Source: Candidatus Sulfopaludibacter sp. SbA3 (GTDB lineage Bacteria; Acidobacteriota; Terriglobia; 20CM-2-55-15). From it: a DNA stretch of 37,323 nucleotides. The DNA is taken from assembly GCA_945865815.1 (NCBI GenBank), contig CAMBFR010000003.1, forward strand, positions 65,258-102,580, given 5' to 3'. The position numbers and the translations under genes were made by a program. The notes beneath the pieces were generated by a model. The model made no database searches. It worked only from the letters and a program-made list of their open reading frames with translations, and was not told the origin of the DNA. Positions 5,955 to 14,825 of the stretch are shown here, one piece after another (the stretch's first letter is position 1; each line of letters starts with the position of its first letter).

Positions 5955-8597
5955 TCAGAACTGAAAGCGCAGACCGGCTTCGATTTCCCTGGGATCGCCG
6001 GCGTTGGTCGATCTGCCGAAGTTCGAAGACGTCATGACGCCGGAGGGGACGCCATAGTTCGGCCTGTTGAACGCATTGGTCATGTTGATGAAGACGTTCA
6101 CATTCGTTTGCGAGCCGCTGTTGCCTTGTCCGCTCCCGAAGAAGAATGCCTTCGATATGTTGAAATTGAAGTTCAGGGAATTCGGGGTCGGCGTGTTGTT
6201 TCTCTTTCCGCCGGACGGCCGGTCGTTGACGGAAGTGTCCTGGTTGTCGTCCTTGCCTGTCGTGATCGTGTATTTGCGGCTGCTGGCGAAGTTCATGGTT
6301 CCGGTGAGGAACAATCCCAGCGGCAGGCGCGCGTTTGCCGTGGTATTCAACTGATGGACCGGCTGCGCGCCGTTAGCCCAGTCCGCGCGCAGGTTGTAGC
6401 TGTCGGACGGCAGGCCATCGGCCGCGAAGCCAAACTGGCTGACGTTGCTGTTGTTGTTGCTCGGGTTCTGTATGGTATCGGTCCGGTTCACGGTCGTGGT
6501 GTAGTTCCCCGACAAGTTGAAGATGCTGAATCGCTGGCGGAAGTTGAGCCGCAACGAATGGAACGTTTCCGATCCCGTCGATTCCATATTGATAATGTTG
6601 CCGCGATCGGGCTGGGGCCGCACACAGACGTCGCTTGACTGTCCCGGCTTGCACGAAGCCGGAACCGGCGACGTGAGGTCCAGCGGCGCATTGAGATTCC
6701 TGAATCTGAACCGGTGAAGCTCCCGGCTGAAATCGTAGCTGGCGCTGACGAACAGGTTGTTCAGGAACGTCCTCTCGTACGAGAACATCGCTACGGACTC
6801 GTATGGCGACTTAAAACCCGGGTCGATCACCTTTACCGATGGTCTATTTCGAATCGTTCCCGATATGAACGGATCCGGATAAGAGGGGTTGTCGATAATG
6901 ATTTCGTATTGCGGATAATCCCGGTCCGGGCTCTGTTTGAGGTGGTCGGCGATTTGAAAGTGGCCAATCCGCTGGTGAAACACGCCCGCGCCGGCGCGAA
7001 GGACAGTGGCGCGTCCTATGGCATACGCAATCCCGATCCGGGGATCGATGTTGTTATGGTCGCTTATGTTCGTCTGGACTTCGTAACGAACGCCCGACAT
7101 CAGAGTAAAGCGTGAGGTCAGCTTCAGATCGTTCTGAAAGAAGAAGCCAAGATCCCATTGGCCGAGTTCCATCAGGGGATTGCCGCGATTTACCCGGAAG
7201 TTGAGCGGAGTGCCTGCCAGGTAGGATTCCAGGCTGGAAAACGTAAACTGTCCGGTGAAATTCGTTTCCTGAAGCTGATTAAGCTTTCGATATCCGCCTT
7301 CCATGCCGGTCTTGATGGTCAGCTTCTCTCCAAGCTGCGTGTAGAGATTCGAGAACTCGTAGTTCTTGTTGCGGTTCTCGCTTCGGTTCTGCGCGCCACC
7401 GGATGAGAAGCTGTCGGTCACGTTGATCCGAAGGCCTTCGGTCAGTGGGACCGTCTGGTTACGATTCGTGTTGTAGTTGAAACGCGCTTCAAAAATTTTC
7501 TGAGCGGAGAGCGCGGAAAACTGTTTGACTTCGATATTCCAATTCCCGCCGCTGTTGTTCGCCGCCCGGTCGGGCATGACGAATCCACCGACTCCCTGAT
7601 TGCGGTTGGTGTTGGAGCGCTTGCCTGCATTGAAGCTGAGCGAATGGCCTTCCGACAACTGCAGCGTGTGGCGCGTCTCCAATCCTCTGAACGTACTTGG
7701 CCGCGTGATGCCGAGCGCGAAAATGCCGTCGGGCAGTGTCGCGCGGATTGTGTCGACGTTTTCGGCCCGATTGATGGCCATGTTGACGCTGCTGGTTAAC
7801 CGGCCCGGAAGGACCGGCCCGCCGACGTCGAAGCTGATCTGACGTTCCTGATAGGGGGGCTTGTTATTCGCAAACCGGCGCCCCGCATTAAGGGATTCGT
7901 CCTTCAGCAGGACCTGGGCATTGCCGTGAAACGCTCCCGCTCCGCCGCGCTGAATGACTTCGGCGCCGCCCTGCCCGCCAAAGTTGCCGCGATTGTTGTT
8001 ATTGTTGTTGAAGTTACCGAAGCCACCGCCACCGCCACCGCCAAAATTGTTGAAGTTGCCGCCGCCGCGGTTTCTGTACTGGTTGTCCTCGGCGGTGAAG
8101 GGATTGTTGTTGATGCGGACAAATTGCGTCTGGTTCTGCTGACGCCGCGCAGCCGCCTGAGCAGGGAGGGAAGTTTCTCGCGCCGAAGCGGCAAGCGCCG
8201 TTTCCTGGTGACGTCCCCAGATTCTAAGCTGCTCCGGAGTCAGGTAGTCCTGCAGGCGGCTGAGAAATTCGGCGCGCATCCACTGGATTGCATCGCGAAG
8301 ACGATCGGCCTCCTGGCCGCGCGTGGGACCTGAACTGAAATCCATCAGGTTGCCAAACAGGTCTTCGGAGGCCTTACGGCGATCTTCCATCATCAGGGTG
8401 ATCGCCCTTTCCTGGTCCTCGGTAAAGGGGAGATTGGCGTCCCCAACAACTTTCTGAACTTCAGCTCTCAGTTGCGCCAGAGGGTTTTCGGCTCCCGTGG
8501 CCGGCTCCTGGGCGAACGACGGTGAGACCAACATCAGGACAATAAGAACAATGGCCAAACTAATACCCCAAGCATAAAGACTAAATACAATGCTCAA
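5955..8597 (-). CDS. TonB-receptor-like outer membrane beta-barrel protein
   Basis: An 880-residue outer-membrane protein related to the large Oar/TonB-dependent receptors of Acidobacteriota. It starts at TTG (8597), the only start that keeps the signal peptide (hydrophobic 10-27, cut near SFAQ30). Residues 40-130 form a helical domain with EDQERAITLMMEDRRKA and LTPEQLRIW, like Spy/LTXXQ periplasmic proteins. Residues 175-211 are a Gly/Asn-rich linker. EVIQRGGAGAFHGN (213-226) matches only the last strand of a receptor plug, followed by the barrel to the terminal LRFQF, whose last Phe suits BAM insertion. The usual carboxypeptidase-regulatory domain, TonB box and most of the plug are missing. 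The ligand is unknown. It lies downstream of thiO with a 51-bp gap. Confidence 0.8.
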   Translation of the reverse strand: MSIVFSLYAWGISLAIVLIVLMLVSPSFAQEPATGAENPLAQLRAEVQKVVGDANLPFTEDQERAITLMMEDRRKASEDLFGNLMDFSSGPTRGQEADRLRDAIQWMRAEFLSRLQDYLTPEQLRIWGRHQETALAASARETSLPAQAAARRQQNQTQFVRINNNPFTAEDNQYRNRGGGNFNNFGGGGGGGFGNFNNNNNNRGNFGGQGGAEVIQRGGAGAFHGNAQVLLKDESLNAGRRFANNKPPYQERQISFDVGGPVLPGRLTSSVNMAINRAENVDTIRATLPDGIFALGITRPSTFRGLETRHTLQLSEGHSLSFNAGKRSNTNRNQGVGGFVMPDRAANNSGGNWNIEVKQFSALSAQKIFEARFNYNTNRNQTVPLTEGLRINVTDSFSSGGAQNRSENRNKNYEFSNLYTQLGEKLTIKTGMEGGYRKLNQLQETNFTGQFTFSSLESYLAGTPLNFRVNRGNPLMELGQWDLGFFFQNDLKLTSRFTLMSGVRYEVQTNISDHNNIDPRIGIAYAIGRATVLRAGAGVFHQRIGHFQIADHLKQSPDRDYPQYEIIIDNPSYPDPFISGTIRNRPSVKVIDPGFKSPYESVAMFSYERTFLNNLFVSASYDFSRELHRFRFRNLNAPLDLTSPVPASCKPGQSSDVCVRPQPDRGNIINMESTGSETFHSLRLNFRQRFSIFNLSGNYTTTVNRTDTIQNPSNNNSNVSQFGFAADGLPSDSYNLRADWANGAQPVHQLNTTANARLPLGLFLTGTMNFASSRKYTITTGKDDNQDTSVNDRPSGGKRNNTPTPNSLNFNFNISKAFFFGSGQGNSGSQTNVNVFINMTNAFNRPNYGVPSGVMTSSNFGRSTNAGDPREIEAGLRFQF

Positions 8598-8600
8598 TAT

Positions 8601-8615
8601 CGTATCAAAGATACG
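8601..8615. promoter_or_regulatory. Short palindrome at the barrel-gene start
   Basis: CGTATC (8601-8606) and GATACG (8610-8615) form a 6-bp inverted repeat with an AAA gap, immediately before the TTG start codon. No clear Shine-Dalgarno is present. It could be a small operator or could affect initiation. Confidence 0.2.
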
Positions 8616-8648
8616 GGAGTTCCCCGGCGCGAATTCTCTCAGTCCTGC

Positions 8649-9740
8649 CTAGAACCGCAGCGGCGAGTACGGCTCGATCGGGAGTTCCGGAGTTCGCTCA
8701 TTCACCAGGGCAGCCATGATCGAGGCCGTAATTGGAGCCAGCAGGATGCCGTTTCGATAGTGGCCGGTGGCATAAAACACACCGGGGATTCGGGACCTGC
8801 CGATGATCGGCAGGCCATCCGGCGTGCCGGGCCTCAGGCCGGACCACATTTCCTTGATGGGAAACGAACCCACGTGGGACGAGATTGCCTGTGCCTTTGA
8901 AAGCAGCGTCCCGATACCGGCGGGCGTGAGGCTTCGATCAAAACCTGCGTCTTCAGACGTGGCTCCCACAACAAGGTCGCCATCCGGGCGCGGCACGAAA
9001 TAAGCGTTATTCCAACGAATCATGCACCGGAAGGGCTGGCCTGAAGTGCTCAGGGACAGTATCTGTCCCTTTCGCGGACGCACGGGCACGGGGGGATCCA
9101 GCCCTTTCAACTCCGAAGTCCATACGCCGGAAGCAACGATGATGGTCTTTGCCCGCAGTTCTTCGGCGGCAATGCGAACGACTCCTTTTGAAACCTCCGT
9201 CACAAGCGCGCCACTGCGAATCTCGACACCGCGGCGGATGCATGACTCGTGGAGCGCCCTCACGAGCCTGCGGGGCGTTACCTGAAGGTCGTCGGGAAAG
9301 AAGAGGGCTCCATGTACCAGGGCGGTCACGCGCGGCTCGACCAGGCGAAGTTCGTCCGGATACAGGAACTCGACGTTGGGACTGAACCGCCGCTGCGTTT
9401 CGTACCGGTCTCGCAACGTCTCGGGCGAATCATCCGGCGAGGCAAGGTGAAGCAATCCATTCGTGGAGCAGCCGCAGTCGATATCCGTTTCCCGAACCAG
9501 TTCCTCGGCAAATCCTCGATACATGCGCTGGCCGGCCATGCAGAGGTCGAGAAATGAGCTGCCGGAATCGGCTTCGCTCAGTGCCGAAAGCATGCCTGCC
9601 GCGGCCCAGGATGTTCCTTCTCCAATTCCGCTACGATCCACGACCAGCACGGATCTTGACCGATCCGACCGCAACTCGCGCGCGATCGCCAGGCCTATGA
9701 CTCCGCCGCCGATAACGATCACATCGTGCATGGCGTTCAT
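8649..9740 (-). CDS. thiO: Glycine oxidase ThiO
   Basis: FAD-dependent glycine oxidase of the DAO family, 363 residues, the usual length. It oxidises glycine to the imine that supplies the glycine-derived part of the thiamine thiazole ring. The N-terminal dinucleotide fold is DVIVIGGGVIGLAIARELR, followed by SWAAAGMLS, the flavin-contacting segment of ThiO. The C-terminal FAD block is MWSGLRPGTPDGLPIIG and ATGHYRNGILLAPITA, diagnostic of the family. ATGs at 9740 and 9731 are both possible. Other thiamine genes are not in the window. The first gene on the other strand starts 17 bp away, so the two share a very compact divergent promoter region. Confidence 0.92.
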   Translation of the reverse strand: MNAMHDVIVIGGGVIGLAIARELRSDRSRSVLVVDRSGIGEGTSWAAAGMLSALSEADSGSSFLDLCMAGQRMYRGFAEELVRETDIDCGCSTNGLLHLASPDDSPETLRDRYETQRRFSPNVEFLYPDELRLVEPRVTALVHGALFFPDDLQVTPRRLVRALHESCIRRGVEIRSGALVTEVSKGVVRIAAEELRAKTIIVASGVWTSELKGLDPPVPVRPRKGQILSLSTSGQPFRCMIRWNNAYFVPRPDGDLVVGATSEDAGFDRSLTPAGIGTLLSKAQAISSHVGSFPIKEMWSGLRPGTPDGLPIIGRSRIPGVFYATGHYRNGILLAPITASIMAALVNERTPELPIEPYSPLRF

Positions 9741-9757
9741 GTTAACCTACGACGCTC

Positions 9758-10435
9758 ATGATTCGCGCGCTCATCTTTGATTTCAACGGCGTGATCGCGG
9801 ATGACGATCCCATACACATGCGGGCCTTCCGGCAGGTGGCTGAGGAAGAAGGCATCAGCTTCACAGATGAAGAGTATCTCGACGCCTACCTTCCCCTGAA
9901 CGATCGTGATTGTTTCAATGCCTTGTTCGGCAGGAATGCGCAGACGCTGACGCCTGCAAAGCTGGAGGCGTTGATACAGCGCAAGAGCCGTTACTACTAT
10001 CAAGCGATAGATCAGAAGTCCGTATTGTTCCCGGATGCCGCCGGAGCGGTCCGGGCCGCAGCCGGACGATATCCGCTGGCGATCGCTTCCGGCGCCCGGC
10101 TCGACGAGATTCAACACATTTTGAAACAGGCTCACCTGGAGACCTGCTTTGCCGCAATAGTTGCCGCCGAAGACGTCGAGCATGGGAAACCTCATCCGGA
10201 GCCGTTTCTACTGGCACATCAAAGACTGAAGCAGAGCCACGGAGCGGTAACCGTTTCCGAGTGTGTGGCCGTCGAAGACTCTGTCGGTGGAATCGAGGCC
10301 GCGCACCGCGCGGGCATGCAGTGCCTCGGCGTAGCCCATTCGTACGGTCCGGAGCGCCTGCTGGCGGCCCGAGCGGAGTGGGTCATTGATTCGATTTCGG
10401 ATTTCATATCCTGGATGAACAAGGTAGCGGAGTGA
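9758..10435 (+). CDS. HAD-superfamily phosphatase, beta-phosphoglucomutase-like
   Basis: A 225-residue cytoplasmic HAD hydrolase with a subclass-I helical cap. Motif I is FDFNGV, with nucleophile D8 and an Asn at position 10 where most phosphatases and phosphomutases have the acid/base Asp. Motif II is the Ser of LAIASGA, motif III the Lys of HGKPHPEPF, motif IV the Glu-Asp of VAVEDSVGG. The Asn substitution may alter or slow the chemistry, but DFNG variants seem to recur in this subfamily. The substrate is unknown. The stop overlaps the next gene's GTG start by 3 bp, so the two are coupled. Confidence 0.85.
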   Translation: MIRALIFDFNGVIADDDPIHMRAFRQVAEEEGISFTDEEYLDAYLPLNDRDCFNALFGRNAQTLTPAKLEALIQRKSRYYYQAIDQKSVLFPDAAGAVRAAAGRYPLAIASGARLDEIQHILKQAHLETCFAAIVAAEDVEHGKPHPEPFLLAHQRLKQSHGAVTVSECVAVEDSVGGIEAAHRAGMQCLGVAHSYGPERLLAARAEWVIDSISDFISWMNKVAE

Positions 10436-11265
10436 GTTCACGATCACGCCGGACATTTAATGAGTTGGTGACGTTGCCCGACAACGCGATTCCGCTGGCG
10501 GAATCGGCGCTGCTCGTGGCTTGCGAGGAGTACCCGCAACTGGAAATCGGGCCGTACCTCGACCAGCTCGACGTTATAGCCAGGGTGGCAAAGGAGCGGG
10601 TGCATGACACGGACTCGCCTCAGGAAAAAGTCTCGAAGATCAACTCCGTGTTGTTCGAAACGTTCGGATTCCGCGGCAACGCCGAAAACTACTACGACCC
10701 CCGCAACAGCTTCTTCAATGACGTTCTCGACCGCCGTATCGGAATTCCGATCACGTTGTCGGCGGTATACCTCGAGGTTTCACGCCGGCTGAACTTCCCT
10801 ATTTGGGGCGTGGGAATGCCTGGACACTTCGTCGTGCGCTATGCGGACCGCGAGCAGGAATTTTTCCTGGATCCATTCAATCAGGGAGAGATTCTGTCTC
10901 GAGACGATTGCCGCGCCCGCATCCACGGCATGTATGGCGATTCCCTGCGCTACTCGGAACGCCTGCTCGAACGGGTAACCAATCGGGAAATCCTGCTGCG
11001 GATGCTGAACAACCTGAAGGTCATTTATCTCAAGGCGCAGTCCTTCGACAAGACCCTGGCAATCGTCGACATGATGCTCATGGCGAACCCCAACGACTTC
11101 GACCAATACCGCGATCGCGGTCTGCTCCACCTTCAACTTCACCAATTTGAGGCGGCGGCGAGGGATTTTGAACGGTATATCGAGAACCGCTCCGATGCTA
11201 CCGACCGGGATGCCGTCGAAAACCACCTGAAAGAACTCCGCAGAATTCAGGCCATGATGAATTAG
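10432..11265 (+). CDS. SirB1-family transglutaminase-like/TPR protein
   Basis: A 277-residue protein of the SirB1 family: a transglutaminase-like core in residues about 35-180 and tetratricopeptide-like helices in the last 80. Recognisable segments are KINSVLFETFGFRGNAENYY, DVLDRRIGIPITLSAVYLEV, and VGMPGHFVVRY with FFLDPFNQGEIL. The core's catalytic-type Cys is not evident, while the His (GMPGHF) and Asp (FLDPF) are present, as is common in this family, whose function is not established. The GTG start at 10432 overlaps the HAD stop (GTGA), arguing for coupled translation. Confidence 0.85.
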   Translation: MSSRSRRTFNELVTLPDNAIPLAESALLVACEEYPQLEIGPYLDQLDVIARVAKERVHDTDSPQEKVSKINSVLFETFGFRGNAENYYDPRNSFFNDVLDRRIGIPITLSAVYLEVSRRLNFPIWGVGMPGHFVVRYADREQEFFLDPFNQGEILSRDDCRARIHGMYGDSLRYSERLLERVTNREILLRMLNNLKVIYLKAQSFDKTLAIVDMMLMANPNDFDQYRDRGLLHLQLHQFEAAARDFERYIENRSDATDRDAVENHLKELRRIQAMMN

Positions 11266-11292
11266 CTGATGGTCAATCAATACTGAAATCAA

Positions 11293-12120
11293 ATGAGAAA
11301 TCAGATTCGGGACGCCAGGCGGGTTGTCGTCAAGCTGGGGTCCAACTTATTCTTCGACGGCGCCGGGCAACTTGCCCTTGGAAGGATCTCCTCTTTGACG
11401 GGAGACATCGCCAGGGCGCACCTTGCCGGACGCCAGGTGATTGTGGTCTCTTCGGGCGCCGTCGCGCTGGGGCAAAACGCTCTCAAGGCATCGCAGACGA
11501 AATCTTCGGCGTCGTCGCTCGTTAAGAAGCAGGCGCTTGCCGCAATAGGACAGAGCAGGCTGATGAACCTTTACGAGCGGGAGTTCGCGAAATGCGGCAT
11601 CACGCCGGCGCAGGTACTACTGATCGAGGAAGATTTCTCGAACAAGACGCGCTATCTGAACCTGAGGAACACGCTGCTGACGCTGCTCGACATGGAAGTC
11701 ATTCCGATCATCAATGAGAACGATACCGTCTCCACGGCGGAACTCGAGGTTACCGATCGAAGCGTGAGCTTTGGCGATAATGATCAACTGAGCGCGCTCG
11801 TCATGAGCAAACTCGAAGCCCAGGTTCTGATCCTGCTTTCCGACGTCGATGGCCTGTACAGCGGCAACCCGCGCGAAAATCCGGATGCTCAATTCATTCC
11901 CGAGGTTCGGGAAATCACGCCGGACGTCGAAGCGCTTGCCGGGAGCAAGTCCGCACGGGGCCGGGGCGGCATGTCCACGAAACTTCAGGCCGCCCGCATC
12001 GCGATGAATTCCGGGGGCATGGCGATCATCGCCAATGGGATGAAGGAAGGCGTACTTGCCCGGGTGCTGGGAGGTGAAACGGAAGGCACCCTGTTCGCAG
12101 CGAAATCCGGCAGCTTGTAA
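11293..12120 (+). CDS. proB: Glutamate 5-kinase (short form, no PUA domain)
   Basis: First enzyme of proline synthesis: phosphorylates glutamate to gamma-glutamyl phosphate. At 275 residues it is the amino acid kinase domain only, without the C-terminal PUA domain of the 367-residue Escherichia coli enzyme. Family blocks are RRVVVKLGSNLFF (phosphate binding), VIVVSSGAVALG, KKQALAAIGQSRLM, IPIINENDTVS, FGDNDQLSALV, LLSDVDGLY and GRGGMSTKLQAARIA. Together with the next gene it forms a proBA operon, 74 bp apart. Confidence 0.93.
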   Translation: MRNQIRDARRVVVKLGSNLFFDGAGQLALGRISSLTGDIARAHLAGRQVIVVSSGAVALGQNALKASQTKSSASSLVKKQALAAIGQSRLMNLYEREFAKCGITPAQVLLIEEDFSNKTRYLNLRNTLLTLLDMEVIPIINENDTVSTAELEVTDRSVSFGDNDQLSALVMSKLEAQVLILLSDVDGLYSGNPRENPDAQFIPEVREITPDVEALAGSKSARGRGGMSTKLQAARIAMNSGGMAIIANGMKEGVLARVLGGETEGTLFAAKSGSL

Positions 12121-12194
12121 GGCGCGCAAAGAATTATGCTGCCTCCATCACCCGCGATAACATTGCGTTTTTGCCGGAATAGCCGGATTAACTT

Positions 12195-13421
12195 ATGAGC
12201 GAGATGCGACAACATGCCGAAAATGCCCGGCTGGCGTTCTTCAAGCTGTCGACCGAAGCCGACCGCACACGAATTCTGATCGAAGTGGCCGCCGCGCTCC
12301 GCGGCAACGCCGGTCTGATTGTCGAGGCGAATGCCAAAGATCTGGAAAGCGCCCGGGGTAATCTCTCCGAGTCTCTCTACAAACGCCTCGTTCTAAACGA
12401 TGCGAAACTGCGCGACGTTGTCGACGGCATCGAGCAGCTCGCGGCGATGGACGATCCTCTGGGCCGCGTGCTTTCTGAAACCGAAATTGATGACGGCCTG
12501 ATCCTTCGCAAGGTCCAGACGCCAATCGGAGTGATCGCGGCGATTTTCGAATCCCGTCCCGACGTTGTGCCACAGATCGCCTCACTCGCCATTCGTACCG
12601 GCAATGCCGTCCTTCTGAAAGGGGGACGTGAAGCGGTACAGACAAACGCCGTGATGGGAAGCGTGATCCGCGGCGTCCTCGATCGATACGGTCTGAAGGA
12701 TGCGGTCCAGATTCTTTCGACGCGGGAAGAAATCGCCGAATTGCTCCGGATGGACGACCTGATCAGTCTCGTGATTCCCCGCGGCTCGAACGAAATGGTA
12801 AGGACGATCCAGGAGAGCACAAGGATTCCAGTCCTGGGACATGCCGATGGCATCTGCCATGTCTTCATCGACGAGCATGCCGATGTCGAAAAGGCGGTTC
12901 GAATCGCCGTCGATTCGAAGGCGCAGTATCCGGCGGTGTGCAACGCCGCGGAAACTCTCCTGGTTCATAAGCGCTTTCCGGGGGTGGACCGCGTCACGAG
13001 CGCCTTGCGGGCAGCGGGCGTCGAGCTCCGTTTCGATACCGGTTTCGGAGAGGAATTCTCCGATCTCATCATGGCTGTGAGGGTCGTCAACAGCCTCGAT
13101 GAGGCGATTGACCACATTCACAAGCACGGCTCCGCCCATACCGACGCCATCGTCACCGAAAACGAACCCAACGCGCGGCGTTTTTTGGACCGCGTCGACT
13201 CGGCAAACGTCTTCTGGAACGCTTCGACGAGGTTTGCCGATGGCTTTCGTTATGGTTTCGGAGCGGAGGTCGGCATCAGCACGAACAAGACGCATGCGCG
13301 AGGGCCGGTGGGGGTCGATGGCCTCCTTATTTACAAGTACCAGCTTATCGGTAACGGCCATATCGTAGCCACCTATGCGGGCGATAATGCGCGGCCGTTT
13401 CTTCATCGGCGCCTGAAGTAA
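12195..13421 (+). CDS. proA: Gamma-glutamyl phosphate reductase
   Basis: Second enzyme of proline synthesis: reduces gamma-glutamyl phosphate with NADPH to glutamate semialdehyde, which cyclises spontaneously. The length, 408 residues, is usual. Family segments include IGVIAAIFESRPDVVPQIAS, LKGGREA, DLISLVIPRGSNEMVR, and the catalytic Cys in QYPAVCNAAETLLVH, as well as FADGFRYGFGAEVGIST near the C-terminus. It follows proB on the same strand. The final step (ProC) is not in the window. Confidence 0.95.
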   Translation: MSEMRQHAENARLAFFKLSTEADRTRILIEVAAALRGNAGLIVEANAKDLESARGNLSESLYKRLVLNDAKLRDVVDGIEQLAAMDDPLGRVLSETEIDDGLILRKVQTPIGVIAAIFESRPDVVPQIASLAIRTGNAVLLKGGREAVQTNAVMGSVIRGVLDRYGLKDAVQILSTREEIAELLRMDDLISLVIPRGSNEMVRTIQESTRIPVLGHADGICHVFIDEHADVEKAVRIAVDSKAQYPAVCNAAETLLVHKRFPGVDRVTSALRAAGVELRFDTGFGEEFSDLIMAVRVVNSLDEAIDHIHKHGSAHTDAIVTENEPNARRFLDRVDSANVFWNASTRFADGFRYGFGAEVGISTNKTHARGPVGVDGLLIYKYQLIGNGHIVATYAGDNARPFLHRRLK

Positions 13422-13486
13422 CACAAATCCGCTGCCTTAATGCTAGAATCCGCTACCCCCAAGTAGAGAACAGGAAAGGTTTCCGA

Positions 13487-14797
13487 ATGCTTTCCCCCGC
13501 ACGCACCGGGTTGAGGATTGTAATGTGGATTGTGTTGGCCGGTTTTGCGGCCGAGTCCGCATGGTCCCTGCCCGTGTTTGCCCGCCGGTACGAGACTTCA
13601 TGCACGACCTGCCATGTCATGATCCCGAAGCTGAACGCGTTTGGCCTGGCGTTCCGTAACAACGGCTACCGCATTCCCCTGAATGAAGAGCGGCTGATCA
13701 AGACGCCCGATGTATCGCTGGGCGCGCCAGCCTGGAGAACCCTCTGGCCCAAGGCCGTATGGCCGGGCGCGATTCCGGGAATGCCGCCGGTCGCAATACG
13801 CGTAACGCTGGATGGGAACATCCGCCCGTCTGCTCCCGTGAATGTCAATTTCGATTTTCCTCAGGGAGTCACCGGGTATTTCGCCGGATCCGCAGGCGAG
13901 GCCTTCTCGTTCTTTGGAAACGTTTTTCTGCAGGGCTCCACGAACTCCATTTTCCTTGACCGGGCATACGGACAATTCCGGCTGTTTCCTGAAACGCCGG
14001 GGCAAAACTGGCTCACGGTGAAAATTGGCCGCATCGACACTCGAGCCGAACCGTTCTCGCACACATTCAAGCGCCTTACTGCCCAAAGTTTCAATGTTGG
14101 CGACTATCGCCCCGTGGCCAATACGCTGGCCCTGCGAGATCATGACGCGGGTATTGAACTCTGGGGAGCCGCAACCGGGCCGGACAATCGTGGAGGCATC
14201 GAATATGCGGCCGGCGTCACCCAGGGAACGGCGGGCAGGCCCGAAAACAACAATTTCAAGGACTACTACTGGACAGTCTCCTACAAGGCCGGCGGGTTGG
14301 GCGTCGTTGGTTCGCGAGTCGAGCAAGCCGAGGATCCCAACACGGCCGAAGGATACACGGAGACTTCAGTGGGTTTTGGCGGGTTCATGTATATCGGAAA
14401 GGGCCAGCCGCCACTGGCGGGTGTCAGCGAAGACCGCTACAGGCGCGAAGGCGTGAAGGTTGATGTGTCGCTCCAGAATCTCAATATCTTCGCGGCCGCG
14501 GTTCGCGGCGAAGACCAGTTGCGCGGCGCCGGACCGGCTATCCTCAACTCGAGTGCGATATTTGCCGAAGCGGACTACCGGGTTCTGCCGTGGGTCATGC
14601 CGATCTTTCGTTTTGAAAAGACGAACTACTCGGACGGTCGTAGAAACATCGTCGCGCTTATTCCCGCAGTCAGCGTTCTACTTCGCGCGAATGTGCGGGT
14701 ACACGGAGAGGCGCGCTATTTTAATCGGGTCAGCACGACAGGCACGGCCAGAACGGGGCTGAATGAGGGCCTGGTGCGCATGGAGTTCCTCTTTTGA
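13487..14797 (+). CDS. Monoheme c-type outer-membrane beta-barrel protein
   Basis: A 436-residue exported protein with one heme c motif and a predicted outer-membrane barrel. The signal peptide is residues 1-28 (ESAWS, then LPVFARRYETS). C39-T-T-C42-H43 is the single CxxCH, followed by VMIPKLNAFGLAFRNNGYRI. The rest alternates short amphipathic strands (NWLTVKIGRIDTRAEPF, DYYWTVSYKAGGLGVVG, VRVHGEARYFNRV) and ends in Phe (RMEFLF), as expected for BAM substrates. The arrangement suggests a periplasm-facing heme plug on a porin, but one heme cannot by itself span the membrane. The start is supported by AGGAAAGG upstream. It leads a three-gene operon with the cupredoxin and hybrid kinase. Confidence 0.75.
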   Translation: MLSPARTGLRIVMWIVLAGFAAESAWSLPVFARRYETSCTTCHVMIPKLNAFGLAFRNNGYRIPLNEERLIKTPDVSLGAPAWRTLWPKAVWPGAIPGMPPVAIRVTLDGNIRPSAPVNVNFDFPQGVTGYFAGSAGEAFSFFGNVFLQGSTNSIFLDRAYGQFRLFPETPGQNWLTVKIGRIDTRAEPFSHTFKRLTAQSFNVGDYRPVANTLALRDHDAGIELWGAATGPDNRGGIEYAAGVTQGTAGRPENNNFKDYYWTVSYKAGGLGVVGSRVEQAEDPNTAEGYTETSVGFGGFMYIGKGQPPLAGVSEDRYRREGVKVDVSLQNLNIFAAAVRGEDQLRGAGPAILNSSAIFAEADYRVLPWVMPIFRFEKTNYSDGRRNIVALIPAVSVLLRANVRVHGEARYFNRVSTTGTARTGLNEGLVRMEFLF

Positions 14798-14825
14798 AGC
14801 AACAAGTTAAAGGCTGCCCCTGAAA

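Noticed and set aside
8016-8042. CCACCG-type microsatellite as a phase-variation tract
   Set aside because: It codes the Gly-rich linker in 3-base periods, so copy changes would not switch the frame.
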